DNA from: Chloroflexota bacterium
GTDB lineage: Bacteria; Chloroflexota; UBA6077; SHYK01
Length of the DNA: 64,000 nucleotides
Assembly: GCA_009692845.1 (NCBI GenBank)
Contig: SHYK01000002.1
Location: 124,001-188,000, forward strand
Direction of reading: 5' to 3'
The position numbers were made by a program, and so were the translations under genes. The notes beneath the pieces are model-generated. The model made no database searches. It saw only the letters and a list, made by a program, of their open reading frames with translations, and had not been told where the DNA came from. This document shows, piece by piece, positions 35,383 through 43,765 of the stretch (its first letter is position 1; each line of letters opens with the position of its first letter).

Positions 35383-35937
35383 GTGCTCTACCGGGTATTC
35401 CCATTCGACCCGAGAGCGCAGGCAGACGCAGCGGGTGGCCCGCGATACGTGCCCAGGCAGCGTCAGGGCGTAGGCCGACATGACCATCCTGATCACTACG
35501 GCGCCCTATACGTTTCACGCGTTCCGGAAAGTGCAGTTGCTGAACAGATTCAGCGATTTCGTGGCCAGACGCTGACCGACCAGGATCTCAGGTTGACTGG
35601 CGGCACTCGCTACGCCCTAGCCACCTTCGATGACACTTCGCTGGGCCCGGTCGTGGACCTGGATGAGCCGCGGGAGCTTGTCGACCGCCAATTGCGCCCC
35701 TCCGTGGTTGCAAGTAGGGATCGCAGGGTAACCCACGCGATCGCACTCCGGATCTTCGACGAGGGGAAGGTCGGGCTGGGTTGGTGGTCCACTCTCGAGT
35801 CCAGTTGGCCGAACGTCACGCTATTCGCGGAGCGCGCATCGCCGCTTCTTGGTCTGGTCGACACGCCAGAACCGTTGTCGGTGCGGCACCCCTCGGTACA
35901 AGCTGCCGCAGCGGCCATCGGGGTTCTACTCGGCTGA
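35383..35937 (+). CDS. RES-domain toxin
   Basis: A 184-residue RES protein beginning LYRVFPFDPRAQ with the conserved Arg of the R-E-S triad. It continues GPRYVPRQRQGVGRHDHPDH, LYVSRVPESAVAEQIQRFRG (Glu region) and GLGWWSTLESSWPNVTLF (Ser region). RES toxins (MbcT, ParT, Xre-RES) are NAD+-degrading or ADP-ribosyltransferase-like enzymes that stop growth unless held by the antitoxin. The GTG at 35383 lies four bases after the antitoxin TAA. A damaged second copy of its 5' end is at 31501-31706. Confidence 0.88.
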   Translation: MLYRVFPFDPRAQADAAGGPRYVPRQRQGVGRHDHPDHYGALYVSRVPESAVAEQIQRFRGQTLTDQDLRLTGGTRYALATFDDTSLGPVVDLDEPRELVDRQLRPSVVASRDRRVTHAIALRIFDEGKVGLGWWSTLESSWPNVTLFAERASPLLGLVDTPEPLSVRHPSVQAAAAAIGVLLG

Positions 35938-35989
35938 ACGGTTTCACTTTGACCGACCTGTTTCATTCTGATCGAAGGAGCTCGCTCCC

Positions 35990-36775
35990 ATGGACCTAAT
36001 CGGCGAATCGGCATCGGATGCGTTTGCGACTGGGCTCCGCGGCCGAGTTGGCCTGGTTACCGGCTCCAGTCGCAATATCGGCCGAGCCATCGCGCTCGCC
36101 TTCGCCCAAGCGGGGGCTGACGTTGTCGTAAACGCCCGAACCAGCATCGCCGAGGCCGAAGCAGTCGCGGTGGAAGCGCGAGCGATGGGGCGGCAGGCCA
36201 TCGCCTGTCTGGCCGACGTCCGCGACCCCGAGGCGGTCGAGCACATGGTGGCTCGGGCACGCGTGGAGCTCGGCCCTATCGACCTATTGGTGAACTGCGC
36301 AGCCCCCCGGCCGGAGGCTTCTTTCGAGAAGATGACCGCCGAGGAGTGGCACGAGGTCCTGTCCGTGATCCTCGACGGCGCCTTCGTGTGCACCCAGGCG
36401 GTCATCGGCGGCATGCTGAAGAAGGGGCGCGGAACCATCATCAACATCGCGGGGATGACCGGCCAGAGTGGGGCCGCCCAACGGGCTCACGTCGTCACCG
36501 CGAAGGCCGGCCTAATTGGCTTCACGAAAGCGCTGGCGTTGGAGCTTGCCGGCCGCGGCATCACCGTGAACGCCGTATCGCCAGGCCTGATCGACACCGC
36601 GCGAGTCGGCGCCACGGCTGCGCAGCCCGCCCATCGCCAGGGACGGGTGCCACCGGTCGGCCGGTTCGGCCGACCCGACGAAGTCGCCGCATTCTGCTGC
36701 TACCTCGCCTCGGACGCGGCCCGATACGTCACCGGCCAAACGATTGGCGTGAATGGCGGCACCTACATCTGGTGA
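35990..36775 (+). CDS. short-chain dehydrogenase/reductase fold, catalytic residues altered
   Basis: A 261-residue SDR with the cofactor motif VTGSSRNIGRAIAL (TGxxxGxG), the NCAA motif LLVNCAAPRPE and the C-terminal SDAARYVTGQTIGVNGGTYI. The catalytic Ser-Tyr-Lys is unusual. The Ser position reads INIAGMTGQ and the YxxxK site reads RAHVVTAKAGL, so only the Lys remains and a His stands near the Tyr position. It may be a non-classical or inactive SDR, or use another proton donor. It follows the toxin gene by about 50 bases; a ribosome binding site GAAGGAG lies at 35974. Confidence 0.85.
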   Translation: MDLIGESASDAFATGLRGRVGLVTGSSRNIGRAIALAFAQAGADVVVNARTSIAEAEAVAVEARAMGRQAIACLADVRDPEAVEHMVARARVELGPIDLLVNCAAPRPEASFEKMTAEEWHEVLSVILDGAFVCTQAVIGGMLKKGRGTIINIAGMTGQSGAAQRAHVVTAKAGLIGFTKALALELAGRGITVNAVSPGLIDTARVGATAAQPAHRQGRVPPVGRFGRPDEVAAFCCYLASDAARYVTGQTIGVNGGTYIW

Positions 36776-36793
36776 AGTCTGGTGAAGTCGCCG

Positions 36794-37555
36794 CTAACTG
36801 GCGATGACCTCGTTGGGCCGGTGGGCACGCAGGAACTCGCGAACGTGCTGCACAGCCTGGGGGATCAGGTCCTTCGGCTCCTTCCAGGGATAGATCGTCA
36901 CCTCAGCATTCGGCGCCAGCCTCATAATCTCCATCGCGACCGCGTGCGGATGCGCTGGCACATCGTCCGGCATCACCAGCATGGGTGTCCGGCAAGAACG
37001 GACAAAGTCGCGCGAGACGCTGTAAACGAAGTCCCCGGGGGTCCGGTAGAGGTTGTGGAGGTACGCCTCGATCACAGTCATGCTTAGCTCGGGTCGACGC
37101 GCGGTTAGCTCCGGAGCCCAAACGTCGCGGCCGGACCTGTACATAACGTCAGGATTTTCCGGCCGGTGGCCGACTGGCTGGCAGAGTACACCAGCAACGA
37201 CGCGGTCCGGGGCCTGCTCCATCAGCTTGAGTACGAACGGGCCGCCGATGCAGCAGCCCAGGACCATGAACTCACGGATCCGAAGGTGGTCCATGACCGC
37301 GAGCTGATCGGCGGCGAAGGCCTGCCAGGGGTCATCAACCTGAATGGGCCCGCTCGATTCGCCGCCACTGGCGTTGCGCTGATCCATGGTGATGCAGCGG
37401 AACTCGTCTTTGAATTCCTCCATCGCGTTGAACGGAGCGGTTGCCCAGTTGCTGATCCGGGAGTTCAGGCCGCCTCCCGGCATGACGAGGAGCGGAAAAC
37501 CAGCGCCGGCCTCCTCGTAGCGGATGCGGACGCCCCCTTGTTCACAAAACGGCAT
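36794..37555 (-). CDS. alpha/beta hydrolase with Cys at the nucleophile elbow
   Basis: A 253-residue alpha/beta hydrolase. The oxyanion loop is VMPGGGLNSRI, the nucleophile elbow reads MVLGCCIGGPFVL with Cys in place of the usual Ser (G-x-C-x-G), as in dienelactone hydrolases, and the tail has the Asp/His region DDVPAHPHAV. The catalytic His is less clear. A Cys elbow suggests a lactonase or similar reaction rather than ordinary esterase work. It converges with the SDR gene, whose stop lies 18 bases away. The exact substrate cannot be read from the sequence. Confidence 0.8.
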   Translation of the reverse strand: MPFCEQGGVRIRYEEAGAGFPLLVMPGGGLNSRISNWATAPFNAMEEFKDEFRCITMDQRNASGGESSGPIQVDDPWQAFAADQLAVMDHLRIREFMVLGCCIGGPFVLKLMEQAPDRVVAGVLCQPVGHRPENPDVMYRSGRDVWAPELTARRPELSMTVIEAYLHNLYRTPGDFVYSVSRDFVRSCRTPMLVMPDDVPAHPHAVAMEIMRLAPNAEVTIYPWKEPKDLIPQAVQHVREFLRAHRPNEVIAS

Positions 37556-37703
37556 TGGCTTCTCCCTTCCGAGACGATGGCAAGTGCAGTCCCATGCTAA
37601 TCCGCCGGCGAGCCGCCCGCACCAATCACGCCGGCCGAATGGGCTTTTGGCGCGCCATTTCGAGGCCCTACGAATTCCTAGTACTAGCGCGCGGGCGCGC
37701 TTC

Positions 37704-38708
37704 TTATTCGCAGCTTACGACGGCTTCGAACACCTGATGGAGCGTCGATCCGCTGTTGCCCCCGCGGCTAGTCCCCCCGCCCGGCAGATGAATCCAGCCA
37801 TCGAGGTAGGCTGCCCCGGTCACGCCGTGGACCGGGATGGGTATGGCCTCTAGCTTCTGCCAGGAGTCCGAACGGGGATCGTAGACCTCGTTGTTGGGAA
37901 ACACCCCTCGCGGATTCGGATCGTTACCTTCTCCGCCAAATGTATAGAAGCAGCCCCGGGCAGCCACGCCGTTCAGCCCCGCCCGCACTTCCAGCATGGG
38001 TGCAGCGACCGACCACTCGTTCGTCGATGGATTAAACACCTCGAGCCGGTCGGTCATTTCGCTACCCACGCCGCCGCCAAAGCGGCCACCGGCCAGATAG
38101 AACTTGCCGCCAATCGCCGCCGCTGCCAGGTGATTCCGCTGGGTAGGGACATCAGGCAGGACCGTCCACCTGTCCAGTAGCGGTTCGTAGACCGCGAAGT
38201 CGTGTCCGTGAGGCGGGCGACCGCCGGCGACATAAATTCGCCCGCCGATGACCGCTGCGCTGCCGCCGCTACGCTCGGTTGGCATGGCCGCTTTCCCGAT
38301 CCAGCTATCGGATTGAGGGTCATACTCGTAGACGGTGTTCAGGTAGAGACTCTGGTTGGCCACCCCGGTCGGGCTGATCTCGCCGCCGATCACGTACAGC
38401 TTGCCGTTGACCGATGCAGCCATCGTGTGATGCAGTGGCTGCGGCACCGGCTTGGCGAACCACCATTGATCGGACTCGGAGTCGTAGACCTCGACACTGT
38501 CGACGTAGACGCGAGTAGAGGGGTACCCGCCGATCACATAGATCCGGCCGTCCAGCTCAGCTACCGCGATCTCGGAGTTGGGGACCGGCAAGGGAGCTCG
38601 TTCAGCCCAGATCGTTGCGCGTTCTTGACCGATCGCCGGGGCCGGGCACAGCGCCGTGAGGGCGCTCACGACCCCCATCAGAGCAGCGGCGCGGAAGCCA
38701 CGCATCAT
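37704..38708 (-). CDS. secreted Kelch-repeat beta-propeller protein
   Basis: The protein has 334 residues. After a signal peptide (AAALMGVVSALTALCPAPAIG) come about six Kelch blades, marked by the Gly-Gly pairs YVIGGYPS, YVIGGEIS, YVAGGRPP, YLAGGRFG, YTFGGEGN and HLPGGGTS, and by repeated VEVYDSESDQWW-type strands. Kelch propellers bind proteins or carbohydrates, and some such as galactose oxidase are enzymes; no metal site is evident here. It lies alone on the minus strand between an alpha/beta hydrolase and an MFS gene. Function unknown. Confidence 0.87.
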   Translation of the reverse strand: MMRGFRAAALMGVVSALTALCPAPAIGQERATIWAERAPLPVPNSEIAVAELDGRIYVIGGYPSTRVYVDSVEVYDSESDQWWFAKPVPQPLHHTMAASVNGKLYVIGGEISPTGVANQSLYLNTVYEYDPQSDSWIGKAAMPTERSGGSAAVIGGRIYVAGGRPPHGHDFAVYEPLLDRWTVLPDVPTQRNHLAAAAIGGKFYLAGGRFGGGVGSEMTDRLEVFNPSTNEWSVAAPMLEVRAGLNGVAARGCFYTFGGEGNDPNPRGVFPNNEVYDPRSDSWQKLEAIPIPVHGVTGAAYLDGWIHLPGGGTSRGGNSGSTLHQVFEAVVSCE

Positions 38709-38771
38709 CAGCCACCTCGCACGTCTACAGATCCTGACCGCCTATGGTAGGAGATTGGAGATGGGTGGGGG

Positions 38772-40061
38772 CTACCTGGCTCCGGCCCGCTCCTCAGCCT
38801 CCGATGGATCGAAGGTCGCCCGATGGTGCCACAGGGTGGGGACAAGCGCGATCACCGCGGCAGCTGCAAAAAGGCACGCGATACCGCCTGAAACGACCGC
38901 GACCTCGGCACTACTGGTAAGCGTGGCAACCACTCCCGATTCAACCGCGCCGAGTTGGTTCGACGCTCCGACGAAGACCTGGTTCACCGAGTTAACCCGG
39001 CCCCGGAACGCGTCCGGCGTCCCGAGTTGAATGATGTTCTGGCGCATGACCACGCTCACCTGGTCGATCCCAGCTATCAGCGCATAGAGCACCAGTGAAA
39101 GAGGAAGCCAGGTGGAGAACCCGAACGCTATCGTGGCCACTCCAAACATGAGCACGGTAATCACCATGGTCCGACCGGTGTTGACGACTGGAGGCAGCAG
39201 CGTCATCACAATCGACGTGACCAGGGCCCCGACCGCTTTCGAGGAAGTGAGCAAGCCAAAGCCGATCGCCCCGGCTCCCAGGATATCCCGCGCGTAGATC
39301 GGCAGCAGCGCATCGGCGCTGGCAAAGATCACCGCAAACATGTCCAGACTCATCGCGCCCAGCACTGGTCGGTGGGTCCAGATGAAGACTAGTCCCTCCT
39401 TGATGAGGGCCAGGCTGATCGTTCCTCGGGGGCTGCTCCCGGCGGCCACCCGGATGTTGGCGAGACAGCCAAAGCCCACAATCATTAAGACGACTCGGAG
39501 CAAATAAGCGGGCGCGAGACCAAACGCGCCAATGATCACACCGCCCGCGGCCGGGCCGAAGATCCCGGTGAACTGCTGGAGGCTGGAGGTCAGGGTGACC
39601 GCGCGCTGAAAACTCGCTCGCCCCACCACCTGGGGTAACAGGCTCTGCGAGGCGGGGCCCTGGAAGGCCCCGGCGACTCCCGCGATGGCCGATGAGAGAT
39701 AGATTGCGGTCATGGTGATGTTTCCCGTCGCGGTCAGCCCGAAGAGCCACACCGAGGTGAGCAACGGCGCGATCTGAGAGATCCCCATGATGACGCGTCG
39801 GTCCCGGGTATCGGCGACCGCGCCGCCGATGAAGCTCAGCGCAAGGTTGGGCAGGAAACGGGCGAGACCGATGAAGGCCAGCGGCATGGCGGAGCCGGTA
39901 AGCTCATAAGCCTGCCAGGCGGTGGCCGCCGTCTGCACGGACATGCCGATATTCCCCGCGACCCGCATCCCAAGCAGAAAGGCAAAGGATCGGTTCTGGA
40001 GCAGGCTCTTGAGTGACGACCTCGGAGGGAGGGGAGGGGGAGATTCCGAATCGGCTAACAC
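38772..40061 (-). CDS. MFS transporter (EntS-like, MFS_3)
   Basis: A 429-residue major facilitator with about twelve membrane spans. The cytoplasmic loop motif is GGAVADTRDRRVIMG between helices 2 and 3, typical of MFS. The second half begins at about residue 220 (FIWTHRPVLGAM). The pattern resembles enterobactin exporter EntS and the macrolide-efflux MFS_3 group. Such proteins export siderophores or drugs; no siderophore genes are present here, so the substrate is open. The N-terminus is rich in Pro and Ser. It is divergent from the aminotransferase gene at 40273. Confidence 0.85.
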   Translation of the reverse strand: MLADSESPPPLPPRSSLKSLLQNRSFAFLLGMRVAGNIGMSVQTAATAWQAYELTGSAMPLAFIGLARFLPNLALSFIGGAVADTRDRRVIMGISQIAPLLTSVWLFGLTATGNITMTAIYLSSAIAGVAGAFQGPASQSLLPQVVGRASFQRAVTLTSSLQQFTGIFGPAAGGVIIGAFGLAPAYLLRVVLMIVGFGCLANIRVAAGSSPRGTISLALIKEGLVFIWTHRPVLGAMSLDMFAVIFASADALLPIYARDILGAGAIGFGLLTSSKAVGALVTSIVMTLLPPVVNTGRTMVITVLMFGVATIAFGFSTWLPLSLVLYALIAGIDQVSVVMRQNIIQLGTPDAFRGRVNSVNQVFVGASNQLGAVESGVVATLTSSAEVAVVSGGIACLFAAAAVIALVPTLWHHRATFDPSEAEERAGAR

Positions 40062-40272
40062 GTTGTCGGCGCATGATACGACGGGTTGGACGCGCCGCGG
40101 GTGCTAGTCGGACACTCGCCCCACACTGGGGGACCGAGCGAGCGCGAGGTTGTTCCAGAAGTTCTTGGGTTCGATTTCTGGAATCGGCCGCGACGGGTGC
40201 CTGAGGCGAGCGGGGCGGGAGCGCTGCTCCTCCCGTATGCTTCTCCCGCCGCAAGGGCGTTGGAGGTTGGGG

Positions 40273-41499
40273 ATGGTTGGTCTCACTGAGCTACCGGGTC
40301 TGGCGAAGCGATGTTCGGCCCTCGGTTCCGATAGCGCCTTCGATCTGCTCGCGCAGGTCACGCAGCTGCGGGCCGAAGGCCGAGATATCGTGAGCTTTGG
40401 GATAGGCGAGCCCGATTTTCTGACGCCCGAACACATCGTGACGGCAGCGAAACGCGCGCTCGACGAACGCCAAACCCGCTATGGGCCCAGCGAAGGGTTG
40501 CCCGAGCTCCGCTCCGCCATCGCGCAAGAAGTGAGCCGCACTCACGGGATTCCGGTCCAGCCCAACCAGGTGGTGGTGGCACCAGGCGCCAAGCCCTTGA
40601 TCTTCTACACGATGGCCGCCCTGGTCAACGCGGGGGAAGAGGTGGTTTATCCCAACCCTGGCTTTCCCACCTACGAATCGGTCATCCGCTGGCTCGGCGC
40701 CAAACCGGTGCCCATGACCTTCAATGAAGCCGATGGCTTTGGCTGTGACCGAGGAGCATTGGAGCGAGCCGTGAACCCGCGGACCAAGCTCATCATCCTC
40801 AACAGTCCCAACAACCCGACGGGCGGCATGCTTTCCCTCGGCGACCTGGAATTCATCGCTGGCCTGGCCCGTCGGTACAACTGTTGGGTGCTCTCGGATG
40901 AGATCTATGCGAAGCTCATCCTGCAGGGTGCCTTCGCCTCGATTGCGTCGCTCCCGGGCATGGCCGAGCGGACCATCATCATGGACGGTTTCTCCAAAAG
41001 TTATGCGATGACCGGCTGGCGGCTCGGATACGGCGTAATGCATCCGGAGTTGGCGCCCCTGCTCGCTCGAGCGGAGACCAACCTGGAGAGCTGCACTTGC
41101 ACCTTCACCCAGCTAGGCGGCGTGGCCGCGCTATCGGGCCCCCAGGATGAGACGGAGCGGTTCGTGGTGGAGCTGCGCGAGCGGGCGCGCGAGGCGGTGG
41201 ACGCGCTCAATACGATTCCCGGCATTCACTGTGAAACACCCCGGGGCGCCTTCTACGTTTTTCCCAACGTGACCGGGGCCTGTGCGCGGCTTGGGCTGAA
41301 GGATGCGGACGAGCTCGCCGCCGCCCTGCTGCATGAGGCGGGCGTCGCGGTCCTGCCCCGATCCTGCTTCGGCACGCCGCTCGCAGGGGAGACGGAGCAA
41401 TACGTGCGCCTCAGCATCGCCACCAGCCTGGAGTTGATCCGGGAGGGCATCGACCGCATCCGCCGCTTCGTTGATCGCGCAGCCATGTTGAAGGAATAG
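40273..41499 (+). CDS. class I/II aminotransferase (aspartate aminotransferase-like)
   Basis: About 408 residues, fold-type I PLP enzyme. Family markers are IVSFGIGEPDF, TRYGPSEGLPELRSAI, ILNSPNNPTGGMLS, VLSDEIYAKLI (PLP Asp and Tyr), the PLP Lys in DGFSKSYAMTGWRLGY and the C-terminal Arg in YVRLSIATS. It belongs to the group of AspC/AlaA-like enzymes with broad substrate use. ATG 40273 (MVGLTELPG), ribosome binding site GGAGG at about 40262. It precedes a VOC-family gene by 41 bases on the same strand, so the two may be co-transcribed. Confidence 0.9.
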   Translation: MVGLTELPGLAKRCSALGSDSAFDLLAQVTQLRAEGRDIVSFGIGEPDFLTPEHIVTAAKRALDERQTRYGPSEGLPELRSAIAQEVSRTHGIPVQPNQVVVAPGAKPLIFYTMAALVNAGEEVVYPNPGFPTYESVIRWLGAKPVPMTFNEADGFGCDRGALERAVNPRTKLIILNSPNNPTGGMLSLGDLEFIAGLARRYNCWVLSDEIYAKLILQGAFASIASLPGMAERTIIMDGFSKSYAMTGWRLGYGVMHPELAPLLARAETNLESCTCTFTQLGGVAALSGPQDETERFVVELRERAREAVDALNTIPGIHCETPRGAFYVFPNVTGACARLGLKDADELAAALLHEAGVAVLPRSCFGTPLAGETEQYVRLSIATSLELIREGIDRIRRFVDRAAMLKE

Positions 41500-41540
41500 C
41501 AAGCACGGCTACAATGCGCCGTTCGTAAAGGAGACACGAC

Positions 41541-41972
41541 ATGAGCATGGCGAACGTCGACCATTTCGAGCTAGTGGTGAGTGACGTGGAACGGGCGGCC
41601 GAGTTTTATGCGAAGCTCGGTGCCAAAGTCGTGCGCGAAGCCAGTGGGAGCGGCGCGGGTTCGGATCGCCAACGGGTGGCCTTGCAGATCGGTAAGGATA
41701 CTGAGATGAACCTGGTGACCCCGTCCGACGTGGCGCGCTCGCGGCGAGAAGCGCTCCCGGGGGGCGGGCACGTTTGCCTGAGCTGGGATGGGGCCATGGA
41801 CCAGTACATGGCCCTCCTGGCGGGGAACGGTCTAAAACCGAGAGAAGAGCGGGGCGGGCCATCCCCGGTCAACGCGACGCGAGGGGCAGGCACGCACATC
41901 TACATCTACGACCCGGATGGTAACTCGATCGAGGTGGTCTGCTACCCCGAGGCGACCCCCGCCCGCGTCTAG
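41541..41972 (+). CDS. VOC/glyoxalase-family protein
   Basis: A 143-residue protein of the vicinal-oxygen-chelate superfamily. It has the two beta-alpha-beta-beta-beta modules: NVDHFELVVSDVERAAEFYA near the start with a metal His, and AGTHIYIYDPDGNSIEVVC near the end with the second His and the Glu. The metal set H, H, E is complete apart from one position I cannot place. Members include glyoxalase I, ring-cleavage dioxygenases and fosfomycin resistance proteins. GGAGAC precedes the ATG by about five bases. The neighbours (aminotransferase, aromatic-acid enzymes) would fit a dioxygenase or isomerase role. Confidence 0.85.
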   Translation: MSMANVDHFELVVSDVERAAEFYAKLGAKVVREASGSGAGSDRQRVALQIGKDTEMNLVTPSDVARSRREALPGGGHVCLSWDGAMDQYMALLAGNGLKPREERGGPSPVNATRGAGTHIYIYDPDGNSIEVVCYPEATPARV

Positions 41973-41988
41973 CCGAGTCGGCGCTGTC

Positions 41989-43191
41989 ATGAGCAGCATG
42001 GGCTGTCGTTGTCTCGGCTGGGCCTTGGCCGTTTGGCTGTGTTGCCTCAGCGCCGCGGGATCCGCTTGGGCCCAGGCAGGCCCGAGCCCGTCGGAAGGGA
42101 ATGACCTGCACGATCAATTTACGCTCGCCGAGGTGCCTGATTCTTTGGGTCGGCTAGATTGGGGTGTAGACGAGCGTGGCCGTCCCTGGGGAGTGAGCTC
42201 GCTTCGAGCACACCTGGCGGCAACGCCCGGGGACGATCTGAGTCGCCAGGTGAAGCGAGTGCTGCAAGTGGCCGAGCAGAAGCTCGGGACTGACATCCGG
42301 CCGCTGGCGCATCTCGAAACTGAAGGCAGACTGGTCAGCGATCCCGCGCACCAGGCATCGGTCGCCGCCACTTCGCAACTGGACACGGTTTATGCCTGGG
42401 CCATCTGTGCTCGCCAGGCGGATCCTCCCTTGTCTACTTGGTGTGCTTCCGCAGCCAGCGACGCAATCGTGGCCTGGACAACGATCAACCAGCCATCGGG
42501 CAACCCGATTAGCGAGAACCCGCTCATCCCGTTGCTGCAGAGCATCGATCTGATGCTCCCTCTGTTTACGCCTGACCAGCAATTCCAAGCTCTCGAATGG
42601 ACCAGGTCGCTAGGTGAGCGCGGAGAGGCACTCTTCGCTGCCATGTCTCCGCGCGATACTCGATTGGTCAACAACTGGAACAGCTGGCATCTGGCGATTC
42701 AGGGCATGGTAGGGACGATCACCAATGACGCGGACCTCAACGCTCGTACCCGAGTCGAGGTGCATTGGCAGATAAGTCAGAACATCAATGCTGACGGCTC
42801 CACGTTGGACTTCCGCCAGCGGGACGCGCTTCACTACCACCTATACGATCTGCAGGCGCTGGTCGATCTCGTCTCCTTCACCGACGGGCTGGTCAGCGTC
42901 GAGGACGAAGCTGCGATCGAGCGTGCCCTGGACTTTATCGAGCCGTACTTTTCGGGTCAGCAGCAGCACTTCGAGTTTGTGACGTCGACCGTGTTGTTCG
43001 ACCAGCAACGCCGCGACGCGGGAGATCCGAGCTTCCTCAACGCACCCTGGAAACCCGAGAAAGCGCGCCAATTGCTGCGTCTGGCCCGGTCCTCTTTCCC
43101 GACCATCCGTCCGTGGACAACATCGGTCGTGGATGAAAACTACTCGCCCCGCCTGAAAGTGCTCGCCGCCCTCTTGATGTCATCAGACTGA
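41989..43191 (+). CDS. secreted alginate-lyase-like protein (PL5/AlgL superfamily)
   Basis: About 400 residues with a signal peptide ending near AAGSAWAQAG. The mature part has VNNWNSWHLAIQGMVGTITN and LDFRQRDALHYHLYDLQALV, which match the two signature blocks of the alginate lyase family (NNxxxW and RALHYHxYxLxPL) with the catalytic-type Asn, His and Tyr. The remainder is alpha-helical like the AlgL toroid. The fold is an inference from these two blocks; the sugar acted on could be alginate or another uronic acid polymer. It follows the VOC gene by 16 bases, and its ATG has no strong ribosome binding site. Confidence 0.65.
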   Translation: MSSMGCRCLGWALAVWLCCLSAAGSAWAQAGPSPSEGNDLHDQFTLAEVPDSLGRLDWGVDERGRPWGVSSLRAHLAATPGDDLSRQVKRVLQVAEQKLGTDIRPLAHLETEGRLVSDPAHQASVAATSQLDTVYAWAICARQADPPLSTWCASAASDAIVAWTTINQPSGNPISENPLIPLLQSIDLMLPLFTPDQQFQALEWTRSLGERGEALFAAMSPRDTRLVNNWNSWHLAIQGMVGTITNDADLNARTRVEVHWQISQNINADGSTLDFRQRDALHYHLYDLQALVDLVSFTDGLVSVEDEAAIERALDFIEPYFSGQQQHFEFVTSTVLFDQQRRDAGDPSFLNAPWKPEKARQLLRLARSSFPTIRPWTTSVVDENYSPRLKVLAALLMSSD

Positions 43192-43293
43192 AGGCCGTCT
43201 GCCTGGCTCTCCGGCGCCACCGAAGTGTCGTGGCCTGGAGCTCAGTTGACAAGGGGCCGCTGGTGCCGAGGTGATCATCGAAGGGGAAGCCTC

Positions 43294-43596
43294 CTAAGCG
43301 GGAGCCTCCCAGCGCACCAGCCGGTCGTGAGTGATGGTTTTCGCCAGAGGATACTTGTCCATAATCTTCTCATGGTCAGCCTGGTGTTCCATGCCAGCCA
43401 TATCGGCCTTCTCTTCCCATTCGCTTTCGACCATGTAAACCAGTGGATCGGTGTCGGTGTGCGACTTCCAGATCTGGACGCTGATGAAACCGGGCTGCCC
43501 CTTGGCGATCACGAGCATGGCATCCAGATCATTCAGGAAGGCCGCTTCGGATTCGTATCCCACCACGGGAAGCTTCAGTAAACTTCGAATCGCCAT
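43294..43596 (-). CDS. antibiotic biosynthesis monooxygenase (ABM) domain protein
   Basis: A 100-residue dimeric alpha/beta-barrel type protein: FLNDLDAMLVIAKGQPGFIS, then VYMVESEWEEKADMAGMEHQ and ADHEKIMDKYPLA. This pattern (quinol or polyketide monooxygenase YgiN-like, or a heme-degrading IsdG-like relative) is common in small accessory enzymes. A metal- or haem-free oxygenation is typical, but function cannot be assigned. GAGGAG precedes the ATG by ten bases. It is divergent from the TPP enzyme gene at 43766. Confidence 0.75.
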   Translation of the reverse strand: MAIRSLLKLPVVGYESEAAFLNDLDAMLVIAKGQPGFISVQIWKSHTDTDPLVYMVESEWEEKADMAGMEHQADHEKIMDKYPLAKTITHDRLVRWEAPA

Positions 43597-43765
43597 TGAA
43601 TTCCGTCTCCTCTTTGAACCTCTGAGCCCGTAGGCTTAGAACGGCGATCTCGTTATACCTCTGCGTGGTGCACGCGCGAGCAAGCCGCGACTGACTTCGG
43701 CAGTGTAATCGCTGCATTGAAAACCCCACAGGCGGTAGCATCGGGCCAGTAACTAGGAGGCCCGC

